Below are positions 1-10,368 of a stretch of 64,000 nt of DNA, in pieces. Source of the stretch: Zanthoxylum bungeanum (Eukaryota; Streptophyta; Magnoliopsida; Sapindales; Rutaceae); assembly GCA_019454045.1 (NCBI GenBank), contig SKCR01023795.1, positions 118,407 through 182,406 on the forward strand. The letters are read 5' to 3'. Both the position numbers and the translations under genes were made by a program. Each line of letters begins with the position of its first letter. Position 1 is the first letter of the stretch. The notes under the pieces are model-generated. The model was given only the letters and a program-made list of their open reading frames with translations, did no database searches and was not told where the DNA came from.

Positions 1-979
1 ATTCAGAGATGGCAGTGAAAGGAGTTTTCGCTTCTAAGACGCATCTCAATATATTTCGTAACAAATTATATTTTTTCATTTCTTTTTGAATCATTTAAAT
101 TTGTGAATTCTTCATAATATTGATTAAAATTGATCTTCATATGCTCATTTGATATGTATTATCAACATACATAGTAACATATGATCATGGATTGTAAGTG
201 AAAATTTTATAATATTAACTTCTCTAGTTTGTTGGAGGTAACACCTAAAGGCAGTGGAATTTATGTTTTTATTCAAAAAAACTAGCCAAGTTTTTACTTA
301 GTAACCAAACATCTTACCTCAGCAAGCAATGATTGTTCACGTAAAATGGTAGGGCTTGAGTTGTTTTAATAAAAAAATAAAAAAGTGTGTGAATAAGTTC
401 GATTTCGTAATCTCTCTAACTCGAGCAATTAAGTCTATATGGGTGTTTTAACATTTAGTGCCCTAAAGTCAACTGGTTTGGGAGTCACTGGCCCAAAGCT
501 CGTTACATTGGTTAAAGAGAAAGCTTAAGGAAATCAGACACTTCTTCTTTTTGACATCTGAGATCCGAGCAATTAAGTATGTAGGGGTGTCTAAACACTT
601 AGTGCCCTAAAGCCAACTGGTTTGGGAGTCACTGGCCCAAAGCTCGTTATAAGGGTTAAATATGTATTATTATTAAAAAAATAAAAAAAAAAAACTATTT
701 TTGTATATAAATAAACTGCTATTGCCAAAAGGTGTGAATTCTGATATAACTTTAGGATAAAAATATTACTCTATTTTCAACAAGACCTGTGAATATTGTC
801 GGCACAATGAATTGATTGATACTTTCTCTTATGGGTGTATGGAAGAAGGGTAAAAAGTACATGAGAATTTACTTATTTGATAATTTAGAAAGAAAAAACA
901 GTTACTAACTTTGATAAGAATTTGTCTTTTTAGTTTTCGTTTAAATTACTGTGGACTAGTAATGAGCTGGTTGGGGTGT
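1..979 (+). mobile_element. Athila-like Ty3/gypsy 3' internal noncoding remnant
   Basis: No open frame is visible. The stretch matches, in reverse complement and with many substitutions, the 3' noncoding part of the Athila-like element at 60490-61300. It shares the duplicated block at 424-645 and then a run around 725-920 that mirrors 60780-60970. It ends in a purine-rich TGGTTGGGG tract just before 980, comparable to the polypurine tract at 60490-60501. The orientation is therefore + and the 5' part lies left of the window. This is inferred from visual alignment inside the window. Confidence 0.6.
424..645 (+). repeat. Two-copy conserved block (Athila-like 3' region)
   Basis: Two direct copies of a ~75-bp block lie at about 424-515 and 557-645. 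Each contains AGTGCCCTAAAG, CAACTGGTTTGGGAGTCACT and GGCCCAAAGCTCG. The same two-copy block occurs in reverse complement at 61073-61270. No open frame crosses it. Its function is unknown. Confidence 0.8.
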
Positions 980-2239
980 GATAGATATTAAAAAGTGTAC
1001 ATTTAATAAAAAGAAGGTAATCATTTTATAATTATAATTTTATTAATTCCATTAATTTAGCACATTAATGAAATAATACTTAAATTTATGTTTATGTATT
1101 TTTATTGTGATTTTTATTTCTTATATAGGTGAAATATTACTTTGGATGCATAACTAGAAAAATGGACATGACATTTGGATTTTGGAGACGAAAAACTTAA
1201 AAAGGTGTTCTAATAGTGTACAATTTCGGAAATTCTAACTTTGTACAATTTTCGTATTCTGGCCATAACTTTTTACCCCAAAATCGGATTGAGGCGATTC
1301 CAATTCCAGATGAAAAAAGACTCAAATATCTACAAGTATGCGGTTTATAAGATCTAGTTCTGAAATTTTCAAAACCTAAATTAATGAAAAATCTAAAGTG
1401 TGTTATATGTAATTATTAAGGACAAAAACAAGAAGAAGAAAAAAATATGGTGGAGGGTTGCCATCCACCTTTCGGTGGATGGTTCCCTCCATATGCAATT
1501 GTCTTCAATAACTGCATTTGTAATTTTTGAATATGTTGAAGGATGCTCAGCACTCATTTCCTGAGCCTGATTCCATAGTTTTCTCTTTGAAAATTTATGG
1601 AGTTTCAGCTCTTGTGTGTTTTTATTTTTTTTCAAGCTTTGTTGTAATTTCTTTTTCTTCCAATAATAAAATTATGCATGTTTTTATTCAAATCATGAGT
1701 AGCTAAATCCATCCTGCTGGGGTAAAGGGTGAAGCTCTTAATATGAGAATATAGATTAATCGTATTTATGTTATAATATATGAATTGTAATCTAAAGATT
1801 AATATTTATTTAAATTTGGATTAATTATTGACAAACTTTGTTACCGCCTATATGACTGGCATAATTGAGTACCTAACTAGACTTGTTATAGAAAAATGTT
1901 ATCATCGCCTTTGTGGCTGATTTTATATGTTTTAGCATACTTAATTCCTGAAATAAATTAACTGGGTAATAATGACAATTTATATATTATAACAAGTAAG
2001 ATTTCTCTAAATTTGAAATATTAAAAGTGGATTCCCAACCCCATCATTTTATTTTATTCTTGCAGTCCAATTTAAAATTGTCAATCACTTTAAACAATTC
2101 AATCTTTTTTATTTTCACTCGAATTATTATTTTATTTTATTAAATCTATTTCATGTGGATCGACCCTGGACTTACCGGGTTATTTTATCACTTCGACATT
2201 CTTATACTTGAGAATAAAGAACCACTTTATTAGTGTGTC
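980..2239 (+). mobile_element. Decayed Athila-like LTR
   Basis: It begins TGTGATAG after a purine-rich tract and ends near TTAGTGTGTCA. Parts correspond to the reverse complement of the LTR at 58377-60489. The stretch around 1255-1345 (ATCGGATTGAG, CAAATATCTACAAG) matches about 60130-60220. The 1850-1920 part carries ACCGCCTATATG and ATCGCCTTTGTGGCTG, as in the repeat cluster at 59300-59530. The 2155-2215 part (GGATCGACCC) matches the GGGATCGATAC region near 58450. The boundaries are approximate. Confidence 0.5.
1445..1494 (+). repeat. Strong inverted repeat (hairpin)
   Basis: GCCATCCACC and GGTGGATGG form a 9-bp stem around a TTTC loop. A small internal loop separates this from a second 6-bp stem, GGAGGG/CCCTCC, and flanking ATAT/ATAT can also pair. 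It lies inside the decayed LTR. It could be a transcribed hairpin or a relic of a smaller insertion. Confidence 0.75.
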
Positions 2240-2265
2240 ATATATATATATATATATATATATAT
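2240..2265. repeat. (AT)n microsatellite
   Basis: An uninterrupted AT dinucleotide run of about 26 bases sits just after the presumed end of the decayed LTR. Confidence 0.95.
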
Positions 2266-2380
2266 CATTCCATAAATTTAGAAAGTAGCAATTTTTTGAA
2301 AATAAGGATGCCATTAATGAGGTAAGGATCTTTCTCTTGCGACATTATCTCATGCTGTTAGGGAAACATTAATTTTAATT

Positions 2381-2685
2381 TGGAAAATTATTATTTTTTC
2401 ACTTGAAAATTGACATATATATGGAACAATCCGAGAATTTTAAATAAGTTATACAAAAGTTTCGTCAATATACTAATTTATATTTTTTAAATTTAAATTT
2501 ACACTCAAAATTTCAATCAACGTACTAATTTACACATATAAAGTTTCATTCAGTGCACTAATTTACACCTAAAAAGTGTACATTAGTACATTGACTAAAA
2601 TTTTGGGTGTAAAATTAAACTTATTTAAATTTTTTACATTTTTCATTGATAAATCTATCTTCAAGTGTAAAAATGATAATTTCCC
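2381..2685. mobile_element. MITE-like inverted-repeat element
   Basis: The ends are imperfect inverted repeats: TGGAAAATTATTATTTTTTC at the left and, inverted, a tail ending GATAATTTCCC at the right, each including TTCAAGTG/CACTTGAA. Internal arms (CAAAATTTCAATCAACGTAC against GTACATTGACTAAAATTTTG) extend the fold. TTTTAATT flanks both sides (2373-2380 and 2686-2693) as a possible 8-bp target duplication. Because that word is low in complexity, the boundaries are tentative. Confidence 0.5.
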
Positions 2686-2831
2686 TTTTAATTATAATTG
2701 TAGAAAACATCTTGGATGGGTGCGGTGCTAGTAGTGAATGAGATGAAGATTTTTAACTCTTGATAGTGAATGAGAAGAGTGTGCGATATTTTTTGGATAT
2801 TTTGTTCTTTTCTTTTTTGTTTTCGATTACA

Positions 2832-2990
2832 GTACTTATTTATTTTTATGATTAAATTAGGAATGTATGTTGAATTTGGTGTGTATATTATACTAAAACT
2901 GCCAATTTAGAGTACTTATTTATTTTTATGATTAAATTAGGAATGTATGTTGAATTTGTGTATTTATACTAATACTGCCTATTTAGTAAT
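2832..2990. repeat. Tandem duplication, ~80-bp unit
   Basis: AGTACTTATTTATTTTTATG starts two successive copies, at 2832 and 2911, which stay alike through TGTATGTTGAATTTG and the ACTGCC(A/T)ATTTAG end. The second copy has small deletions. The sequence is noncoding. Confidence 0.85.
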
Positions 2991-3069
2991 TTATTTTTCA
3001 AACGAATGAGAGTTTAAAATGAGATCCTTATTAAAAAATGATAAAAATTATATAAAAATTATATTATAT

Positions 3070-3889
3070 TGTTGATGGTGTTTTCAGGACCTATATTATT
3101 AAAGGAGTACAGCAGGGGTAAAAAGGGTAATTACCTTCTTGGGCGAGATCATTAAAGCCGACCCGGCCACTATACAGTAAGAGACCGAGCATTTGATGAT
3201 AGGTGACCGACCACTTGAGATCGGATGACCGGGCATTATCAGATCGACAACAACATTCTCAGTTCAAATGACTATCATGACCGACCACATGAAGACCGAG
3301 CACATGACGAGGCGTGCTCAGGAAGATAAAGCATCATATTCTTGCGGAAAAGGGATAAGTTGTCCTACTTTAATGGGGTAAAGTAATAAGTTAATATCCT
3401 AATAGGATAAAGGAAGTAAATGTAGTTTTGATTAGGAATCCATATGGGAAAAGAGAATAGTTTTGACTAGGAATCCTGATAGGAAAAGGAGACCATCTCC
3501 AATTGGGAATTCTTGTATAAATAGGAATCTAATTTTTTCACCATTATAAATAGGAGGGTAGAGTGAGTGTAGAGAGACAAGTTGAAGGCATCAAAAAATT
3601 AGTGATCAGAATCATCAAGCTCTGATTTGTAAACAAAAAAAGAAGAGACCCGAGAAAGGCATTTGAGTAATAAAGAGTATCATCCTGTTCTTGTCCGTGG
3701 ACGTAGGTCGGATCCAAAATCCACTGAACCACGTTAAATCACCTTGTCTGATTGGCGTATTTTCTTGTTTTCTTGTTTTCCGCTAAGTTTGCTTTTGGTT
3801 CCCTATAACCAAACAATTCACCGTTGAAGGAGGATTCCCTCGGAGGTGATATTCCTATATTACCCTGAGACCAAAATCCACCGTCAACA
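3070..3889 (+). repeat. 5' LTR of TR-GAG copy 1
   Basis: Direct repeat of 8107-8914, 820 bp, bounded by TG and CA with inverted ends TGTTGA/TCAACA. It contains phrases such as GACCGACCACATGAAGACCG, two TATA-like boxes and the conserved CGTGGACGTAGGTCGGATCC stretch. Confidence 0.95.
3516..3553 (+). promoter_or_regulatory. Twin TATA boxes in the LTR
   Basis: TATAAATAG occurs twice, at 3516-3524 and 3545-3553, about 29 bp apart. This fits a core promoter at the U3/R border. The same pair recurs in the 3' LTR near 8550-8590. Inferred from sequence only. Confidence 0.6.
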
Positions 3890-3891
3890 GT

Positions 3892-3908
3892 TGGCGCCGT
3901 CTGTGGGG
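3892..3908 (+). other. Primer-binding site of TR-GAG copy 1
   Basis: TGGCGCCGTCTGTGGGG starts two bases after the 5' LTR. The TGG start and the position are those of a tRNA 3'-end complement. The same site occurs in reverse complement at 16387-16403 in copy 2. I cannot assign the tRNA with confidence. Confidence 0.85.
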
Positions 3909-3942
3909 AACTTCACAAAAAGCAGTTCACGTGATAAGACAA

Positions 3943-5445
3943 ATGGCGGAAGGCGGAAATCACCAATCAGGAGGTCTGGCAGTGGACTGGATGAAAAAGA
4001 TGGAAGATAACATGAGGTCTATGATGGATCGACTAGAAAGAATGGAAGGAGCCAACAACGAGGAACCTGAAACCGGGGCCGACCAGAAGAGGAAAGAGAA
4101 GGAAAAAGGGAAAAGAGTAGTAGATATAAGCGAAGACGAGGGACCCAGAAAGAGAGGCCCTTATGGGATAAGATCTGAAGTGGTAGGAAGAGAGCCACGA
4201 TCAGAAGACGCATGGGAAGAGGAGGAACAATCACCCGACCCTTCCTCCGACAGTTTTTACAACTCCGAGAGGGAGAATAGAAAATACAACGAAGACGTAC
4301 AGGAGACCTCCGAGCTCAAGGAACGCCACAGGAGAACAGAAGGACACAGAAGGCGACACGGGGGCACAGCCCGTGAAATAAAGTCTTGGTTGAGAAAAGA
4401 GATGACTAGATGGGAAGAAGGCCTCAAGATCGGCGCGGGAGACACCCGAGGCGAGGAAGAGGGTCTCCCCTTACAGAGAGATAAGGTCAGCACAGTTCCC
4501 GAAGCGATTTAACATGCCGACCATGACACCGTACAAGGGACATACCGACCCAAAGACCCACATTGAAAGTTTCACCCTGTTGATGGAAGTGCAAGGGGTA
4601 ACAGGGGACGCCATCTGCAAAGTGTTCCCCTAACTCTGGCCGGACCAGCCATTCTATGGTACATGAGCTTAGCCCCAAGAAGCATCAGCAGCTTCACGCA
4701 ACTGAAGAAGTCATTTATACGACACTTTAAGGGGGCTTGTGTCCCCAGAAAGACGATTGGAGAACTCCGGCTCATGAAGCAAGGAGACGATGAACCTCTG
4801 AAGATATTTATTGAAAGGTACCATAATATGGTACTCGAAGTTGGAGGGTACGAGTCCCCTGAAGCTCTAGAAAGCTTGAAAGGAGCCTTGAGGGTCGGAA
4901 GACTATGGACCCACCTAAGGATCCAGGACACCCCGGACTACGCCACCGCTCTGGAGGTGGCTCGGAAGTTCGTTTCGTTAGAGAACGAAGAGAAAGTGTC
5001 CCGGAAAGGGAACAACATCAGGGATAGAACCACAAGGGAGGGCGCCCAACGCCGAACAGAAAAAGAATCCAGAAGACCACCCCCGAAACACAAAGAATTC
5101 AAGCCACTGCACCGGGACAATCAGGAGAGAAGAGCGCCGACCCAAGTAAACCACGTGGTCAGGGAAGATGCATACATTCCCCTAAAAAAACCACTGGGAC
5201 AAATTGTCATGGAGATACAGGGGAAAGGCCTCTTAGTGGAACCCGACCAAAGGAGGTTCCCCCCGGACAGAAGGAACCAAAAGGCTTATTGCATACACCA
5301 CAACTCCAGAGGACATGCAACGGACGGATGTAAAGATCTGCGAGAACAAATGGAGGATCTAGCACGAAACGGGTATCTGAATAAATACATTGACCACGAG
5401 GTTATGACGACCAGAAAAATGGCATGTGGCCGCCAATTCAACTGA
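3943..5445 (+). pseudogene. Broken Ty3/gypsy-type gag
   Basis: The likely start is the ATG at 3943 (MAEGGNHQSGG), which matches MAECGNHQSSG in copy 2. The N-terminal third is charged and lysine/glutamate rich. The downstream part (from about 4510) is a retrotransposon gag capsid: FTQLKKSFIRHFKGACVP, then LRLMKQGDDEPLKIFIERY, then a variant knuckle-like CIHHNSRGHATDGC near the C-terminus. The frame leaves the reading phase near 4500 (stop at 4510-4512) and returns near 4630, where one base appears to be missing in a C run. The ends are in one phase and the middle ~130 bp in another. No protease motif follows, and the stop at 5443-5445 is followed by repeats. Confidence 0.85.
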
Positions 5446-5599
5446 AAGAGGGCAGTTTGTCCCCAAAAATAAATAAAACTTTCTCCTTTCAAAAGAAGGT
5501 TCTCGGCCACTTTCTTAAAACATAAATAGAAAGACCTACTCAAAAACCGGGGACAAACTTAGCACCTAAATACAAAAAGAAACGACCAAGCAATAAAGA

Positions 5600-5995
5600 C
5601 TTAGGCAGCTCGGGGCTTGACCTTGCCCCACCGAGGTCATTCAGTTATTCGGCTCGGGATCGGGCTACGTCCCACCGAGTCATGCACGTTGGTCTGAGGA
5701 CAGAACACTCCCTCAGAGCCAAGTACGTCTTTCGGCTCGGGGCTGGATTGCGTTCCGCCGAGGCCCCTTCATTAATCAGCTCGGGGCTGGATTTCGTTCC
5801 GCCGAGGCCATATTCAGCTCGGGGTCGGGTTACGTCCCACCGAGTCATGCATATTGGTCTGGGGACGGGACATTCCCCCAGAGCCAAGTACCTCTTTCAG
5901 CTCGGGGTCGGGTTACGTCCCACCGAGACATGCTCATTAGTCTGGGGACGGAACATTCCCCCAGAGCCAAGTATCTCTCTAGCTCGGGGTCCTCA
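5600..5995 (+). repeat. Mixed hairpin-module repeats, first block
   Basis: Divergent copies of modules that recur elsewhere in the element. One is CTCGGGGTCGGGTTACGTCC followed by CACCGAG, with CTCGG/CCGAG arms. The second is TTGGTCTGGGG paired with CCCCCAGAGCCAA. The third is a shorter CTCGGGGCTGGATTTCGTTC module closing with CCGCCGAGGCC. No plausible coding frame is present. The 5446-5600 spacer shows nothing recognisable. Confidence 0.85.
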
Positions 5996-6005
5996 GGGAC
6001 ATACC

Positions 6006-6430
6006 CGATGTAACGGATCCGTGAGAAGCATAGCACAGGGAGGGATGATACCCCTGTGGCGATTGCTTACTCCAGTGTTACCGAACATAAGGAGGAACAT
6101 GCCCTTAATGTGTCGAACACTCTTCTGATCCTCACCTGCCCGATGTAATGGATCCGTGGGAAAGCATAGCACGGGGGATAATGACACCCCCGTGACGATT
6201 GCTAACTCCAGTGATACCGGGCCTAAGGAGGAACATACCCTTAGTATCCCGGACACTCTTTGATCCATTCATCATCCGGATCCGCGGGAGGCACAGCACG
6301 GGGAGGCGTATACCCCTGTGGCGTGTGCCTACTCCAGCGTGGTAAGGAGGAGCCCTCATACAATACACAGGCTCCCGAGCGAACCGACGTGTAGAGGATG
6401 TGCCCTTACCGTTCATACGCTCTTCTGATC
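6006..6430 (+). repeat. Three ~135-bp tandem units with paired-stem structure
   Basis: Units start near 6006, 6141 and 6272; the third is longer. Each has two nested or adjacent inverted repeats. Stem I: CACAGGG/CCCTGTG (6034-6040, 6052-6058), CACGGGGG/CCCCCGTG (6170-6177, 6187-6194) and CACGGGG/CCCCTGTG (6297-6303, 6313-6320). It is enclosed by AAGCA/TGCTT, AGCA/TGCT and AGGCACA/TGTGCCT. Stem II: TAAGG/CCTTA, CTAAGG/CCTTAG and GGTAAGG/CCTTACC. The base changes preserve pairing, which suggests selection on RNA or single-strand structure. There is no coding frame. Confidence 0.8.
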
Positions 6431-6699
6431 CGAATCCTGGTTCGCCGGGACACTGAATTGAAAGATTCAGAATTGTGTTTTGGAGGCCTCGGGCAGGACG
6501 CGGTTTCGAGGCATCCGTGCTGTTGTTTACACTTGTGAAAAGTTTTACTTTGGGACAAGTGCTAAGTCACCCCCACCTTTTGATTTTACCTTCAAAGGTT
6601 TTGTTTTTTTATTTTTTCGCCGGTCTGGCAGAGGGACGCCCATGCCAGATTCGGTAGGGCTTCAAAGGTTGATTCACTTCCCTTCTGAATAAGTCCCAG

Positions 6700-7735
6700 G
6701 GGATTAATCGGCTCGGGTCTGGATTTCGTTCCGCCGAGGCCACTTTTTCTTCTGTTCGGGGCTGGATTTCGTTCCGCCGAGGCCGCTTGGTTATTTAGCT
6801 CGGGTCGGGATACGTCCCACCGAGTCAGCCTTTCGGACTGGGGACGTAACATTCCCCCAGGTCCAAATGCCTTTCTCAGCTCGGGGTCGGGGTACGTCCC
6901 ACCGAGTCAGCCCTTCGGACTGGGGACGTAACATTCCCCCAGGTCCAAGTGCCTTTCTCAGCTCGGGGTCGGGGTACGTCCCACCGAGTCAGCCCTTCGG
7001 ACTGGGGACGTAACATTCCCCCAGGTCCAAGTGCCTTTCTCAGCTCGGGGTCGGGGTACGTCCCACCGAGTCAGCCCTTCGGACTGGGGACGTAACATTC
7101 CCCCAGGTCCAAGTGCCTTTCTCAGCTCGGGGTCGGGGTACGTCCCACCGAGTCAGCCCTTCGGACTGGGGACGTAACATTCCCCCAGGACCAAGTGATT
7201 CTTACAGCTCGGGGTTGGGCGATGTCCCACCGAGTCTGCCCTTTGGACTGGGGACGTAACATTCCCCCAGGTCCAAGTGCCTTTTACAGCTCGGGGTTGG
7301 GCCATGTCCCACCGAGTCTGCCCTTTGGACTGGGGACGTAACATTCCCCAAGGACTAAGTGATTCTTACAGCTCGGGGTGGGGCCATGTCCCACCGAGTC
7401 AGCCATTCGGACTGGGGACGTAACATTCCCCCAGGTCCAAATGCCTTTCTCAGCTCGGGGTCGGGCGATGTCCCACCGAGTCAGCCCTTCGGACTGGGGA
7501 CGTAACATTCCCCTAGGTCCAAGTATCTTTCTCAGCTCGGGGTCGGGGTACGTCCCACCGAGTCAGCCATTCGGACTGGGGACGTAACATTCCCTCAGGT
7601 CCAAGTGTCGTTCTCAGCTCGGGGTCGGGTTGCGTCCCACCGAGTCAGTCCTTCGGACTGGGGACGTAACATTCCCCCAGGTCCGAGCATCTCTCACAGC
7701 TCGAGACAGGATCACATGCCACCGAGCACATCATC
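6700..7735 (+). repeat. 83-bp tandem array of TR-GAG copy 1
   Basis: About eleven units of roughly 82-84 bp. Each has CAGCTCGGGGTCGGGGTACG then TCCCACCGAGTCAGCC, followed by GGACTGGGGACGTAACATTC and CCCCAGGTCC. The first two ~45-bp units (6705-6790) are the shorter CTCGGG..TTCCGCCGAGG module. Both halves of the long unit are inverted repeats: CTCGG/CCGAG, and GGAC-TGGGG/CCCCA-GTCC. Open frames seen here are by-products of the repeat. The 6431-6700 spacer contains no recognisable gene. Confidence 0.95.
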
Positions 7736-8091
7736 GTTAGCTCAGAGGAAAAATTTTCTTCTCACAATCGAGATTGGATCAGTCAGGGGTCATGACCTCT
7801 AAGTCTCTGGTACAAATATTACAGAGGAGGAGTCATTTTTAGTTTGGACAACAAGAGGAACTTCATCTCCTGATGGAACGACCCAAGTAAGCAATTTGCT
7901 TTGAGGTAGAGAATCATTCTGAATAGAGTCAGCATCTCCAATAAACCGAGAATATGAAGATAGAAACAGAAGAATTAGTTGATGGAGAAGACAATTTCTC
8001 TGTGATTTCTGGAACGACCACCAGCTAGGCGATCAGCACACCATCTATTTTTATAGTTCCCGGCAACAACTAACAAACTCATTGTTACCGA

Positions 8092-8106
8092 GAACTAGGG
8101 GACAGA
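8092..8106 (+). other. Polypurine tract of TR-GAG copy 1
   Basis: The purine-rich AACTAGGGGACAGA tract directly precedes the 3' LTR. Copy 2 has the same tract in reverse complement after 12378, which supports the assignment. Confidence 0.75.
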
Positions 8107-8914
8107 TGTTGATGGTGTTTTCAGGACCTATATTATTAAAGGAGTACAGCAGGGGTAAAAAGGGTAATTACCTTCTTGGGCGAGATCATTAAAGCCGACC
8201 CGGCCACTATACAGTAAGAGACCGAGCATTTGATGATAGGTGACCGACCACTTGAGATCGGATGACCGGGCATTATCAGATCGACAACAACATTCTCAGT
8301 TCAAATGACTATCATGACCGACCACATGAAGACCGAGCACATGACGAGGCGTGCTCAGGAAGATAAAGCATCATATTCTTGCGGAAAAGGATAAGTTGTC
8401 CTACTTTAATGGGGTAAAGTAATAAGTTAATATCCTAATAGGATAAAGGAAGTAAATGTAGTTTTGATTAGGAATCCATATGGGAAAAAGAATAGTTTTG
8501 ACTAGGAATCCTGATAGGAAAAGGAGACCATCTCCAATTGGGAATTCTTGTATAAATAGGAATCTAATTTTTTCACCATTATAAATAGGAGGGTAGAGTG
8601 AGTGTAGAGACAAGTTGAAGGCATCAAAAATTAGTGATCAGAATCATCAAGCTCTGATTTGTAAACAAAAAAAGAAGAGACCCGAGAAAGGCATTTGAGT
8701 AATAAAGAGTATCATCCTGTTCTTGTCCGTGGACGTAGGTCGGATCCAAAATCCACTGAACCACGTTAAATCACCTTGTCTGATTGGCGTATTTTCTTGT
8801 TTTCCGCTAAGTTTGCTTTTGGTTCCCTATAACCAAACAAATTCACCGTTGAAGGAGGATTCCCTCGGAGGTGATATTCCTATATTACCCTGAGACCAAA
8901 ATCCACCGTCAACA
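8107..8914 (+). repeat. 3' LTR of TR-GAG copy 1
   Basis: 808-bp direct repeat of 3070-3889 with a few short deletions, for example within the AGAGACAAG stretch and a TTTTCTTG repeat. It is followed by the target duplicate TATAT. Confidence 0.95.
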
Positions 8915-9253
8915 TATATATTTAAAAATTAATTAATTTTTTCAGATTTAAGATCCTAATTTGAGTCCAATTTTAAAATTTCAGTCGGCTTACAAAATAA
9001 TAGTAAACTAGTTGTAACTACCGGTTTAGCCCAATTCAATAAATTTATTGCAGTCATTGATTTGTCACTTTCATCAAACAAAATATATATAGCTTCTGGA
9101 AATTTTTTCCCCATCTCATTATTATTATTATTATTATTTCAACAGCAGGTCTTGAGATTTAATTCGGTTTCATCCAAGTTATGCGCCGTTTTGGTAAGGG
9201 TTGTTGAAAAGTCAGGAAAAAAGAAAAATTAATGTTAAAAAGAAAAGGAATTA
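8915..9253. other. Spacer between LTR elements, no gene seen
   Basis: AT-rich sequence with an (ATT)n microsatellite at about 9118-9138. I see no coding frame, terminal repeats or RNA gene. Confidence 0.7.
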
Positions 9254-10368
9254 TGTTGACCGCTCTTTTTGGTTCAAAGGGCAAAATAACAAATTTATCC
9301 CTCAAATAAACCTCACTTGAATAGTGAATTTGTTTGGTTAGTAGAGAATTATATAAATTTGACAAGCATACAAAATCAACGCAGAGAGTTTACGTTGTTC
9401 GACGGAGAATAACTTCTACCTACATCAACGAGAGAAATATGGTATTGTATTACGCCTCGGGGTCAAAATCGACCCGAACTATAAGCTGGTGGGATCAAAT
9501 ACAATGATAAAAATACCTTGGGTATTGACAAGTCCGGTACAACTCGCACAAGTGGTCGGATAAATGACCAACTTTCTCTCTCTATCTCTACCTCTTAAGC
9601 TCTTGATCTTACGAGTTGTGAAATGTAGAATTTGCTAACCCCTGAAATAGTGACTTGAACCCCTTTATATAGACTCCCAAAGATACTTTCCCATCGACCA
9701 TTATGTCAGTCAACGTCACTTGGTCATCATTACAAACTCTGCATTCTTCAATCACCCTCAATCCAGCCAATCAAATTGGCTAATTCCTCTGCCACTGCAA
9801 CGGCCTATGGCAGCCTCTAGCGATCAACAACGACTATACGCTGCCACTACCCTACCACTATATCGGCCTATGTATAGTTGGCAGGGGCTACTTCCAATGA
9901 GAACTGTTGCTTTGCTTCCCTCATCATTAGCCTTCTGAAGCACACCTTCACAGTTAGGGCATATGTGATATGGCTTTAATACTGGTCGGTCTGTGATCCC
10001 ATATTCGTTCCTCGGGTCAAGATACCGAGACAAATGATACTAATCAAAGTCATGCCTTTAAACTCTTCAACTGGGTCAAGGCTATATGTATGGACCTCAT
10101 CGGGTTGGGCCTTACAAACTCTCACACAATCCCAAATCATTATTTTTCATGTGGTCAGGTCGGTATCAATTATTTCATCATCTCTAATATGTTCTACCAT
10201 TAGGAAAACTTCTTTGCACCATGTGATCAGGTCACTTTTCGTTCCATTTCTCACATTGGGTCCTTGGGCATTTACCATCTATCTCGGCTAAGTATAATTT
10301 CTCTTCTACCATTCCTAGGTCCTTGGACCTTCCTCGGGGTAATAGTATTCAAAAAACCACCATCAACA
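9254..10368 (-). mobile_element. LTR of a third, related element
   Basis: It begins TGTTGACC and ends ACCACCATCAACA. It aligns in part with the minus-oriented LTR at 11562-12378: the AATAGTGAATTTGTTTGGTT stretch is shared, as is a degraded GTTGTTCGACGGAG counterpart of GTGGTTCGGCGGATC. At ~1115 bp it is longer and clearly diverged, so it represents a distinct subfamily. No partner LTR is visible. Confidence 0.7.

Larger units (their letters stand above)
3070..8914 (+). mobile_element. LTR retrotransposon copy 1 (gag only, TR-GAG type)
   Basis: A structurally complete element: LTRs at 3070-3889 and 8107-8914, a primer-binding site right after the first, and a purine tract right before the second. 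The 5-bp target duplication TATAT lies at 3065-3069 and 8915-8919. The LTRs begin TGTTGATGGTG and end CACCGTCAACA and are nearly identical, which suggests a young insertion. The interior has a frameshifted gag but no protease, reverse transcriptase, RNase H or integrase. Instead, 5600-7740 is tandem hairpin-forming repeat. The 7740-8090 stretch carries no frame. The gag is of Ty3/gypsy type. It must have moved with enzymes supplied in trans. Confidence 0.93.

Noticed and set aside
1393..1635. 80-codon minus-strand frame
   Set aside because: It crosses a strong hairpin in a decayed LTR and ends in a low-complexity Phe/Leu run; no evidence of a gene.
5682..6416. Frames of 80-148 codons on both strands after gag
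   Set aside because: They cover the hairpin repeats and show no family resemblance.
6700..7735. CRISPR-like look of a regular array
   Set aside because: The whole 83-bp unit is repeated, with no unique spacers; it lies inside an LTR retrotransposon of a plant.
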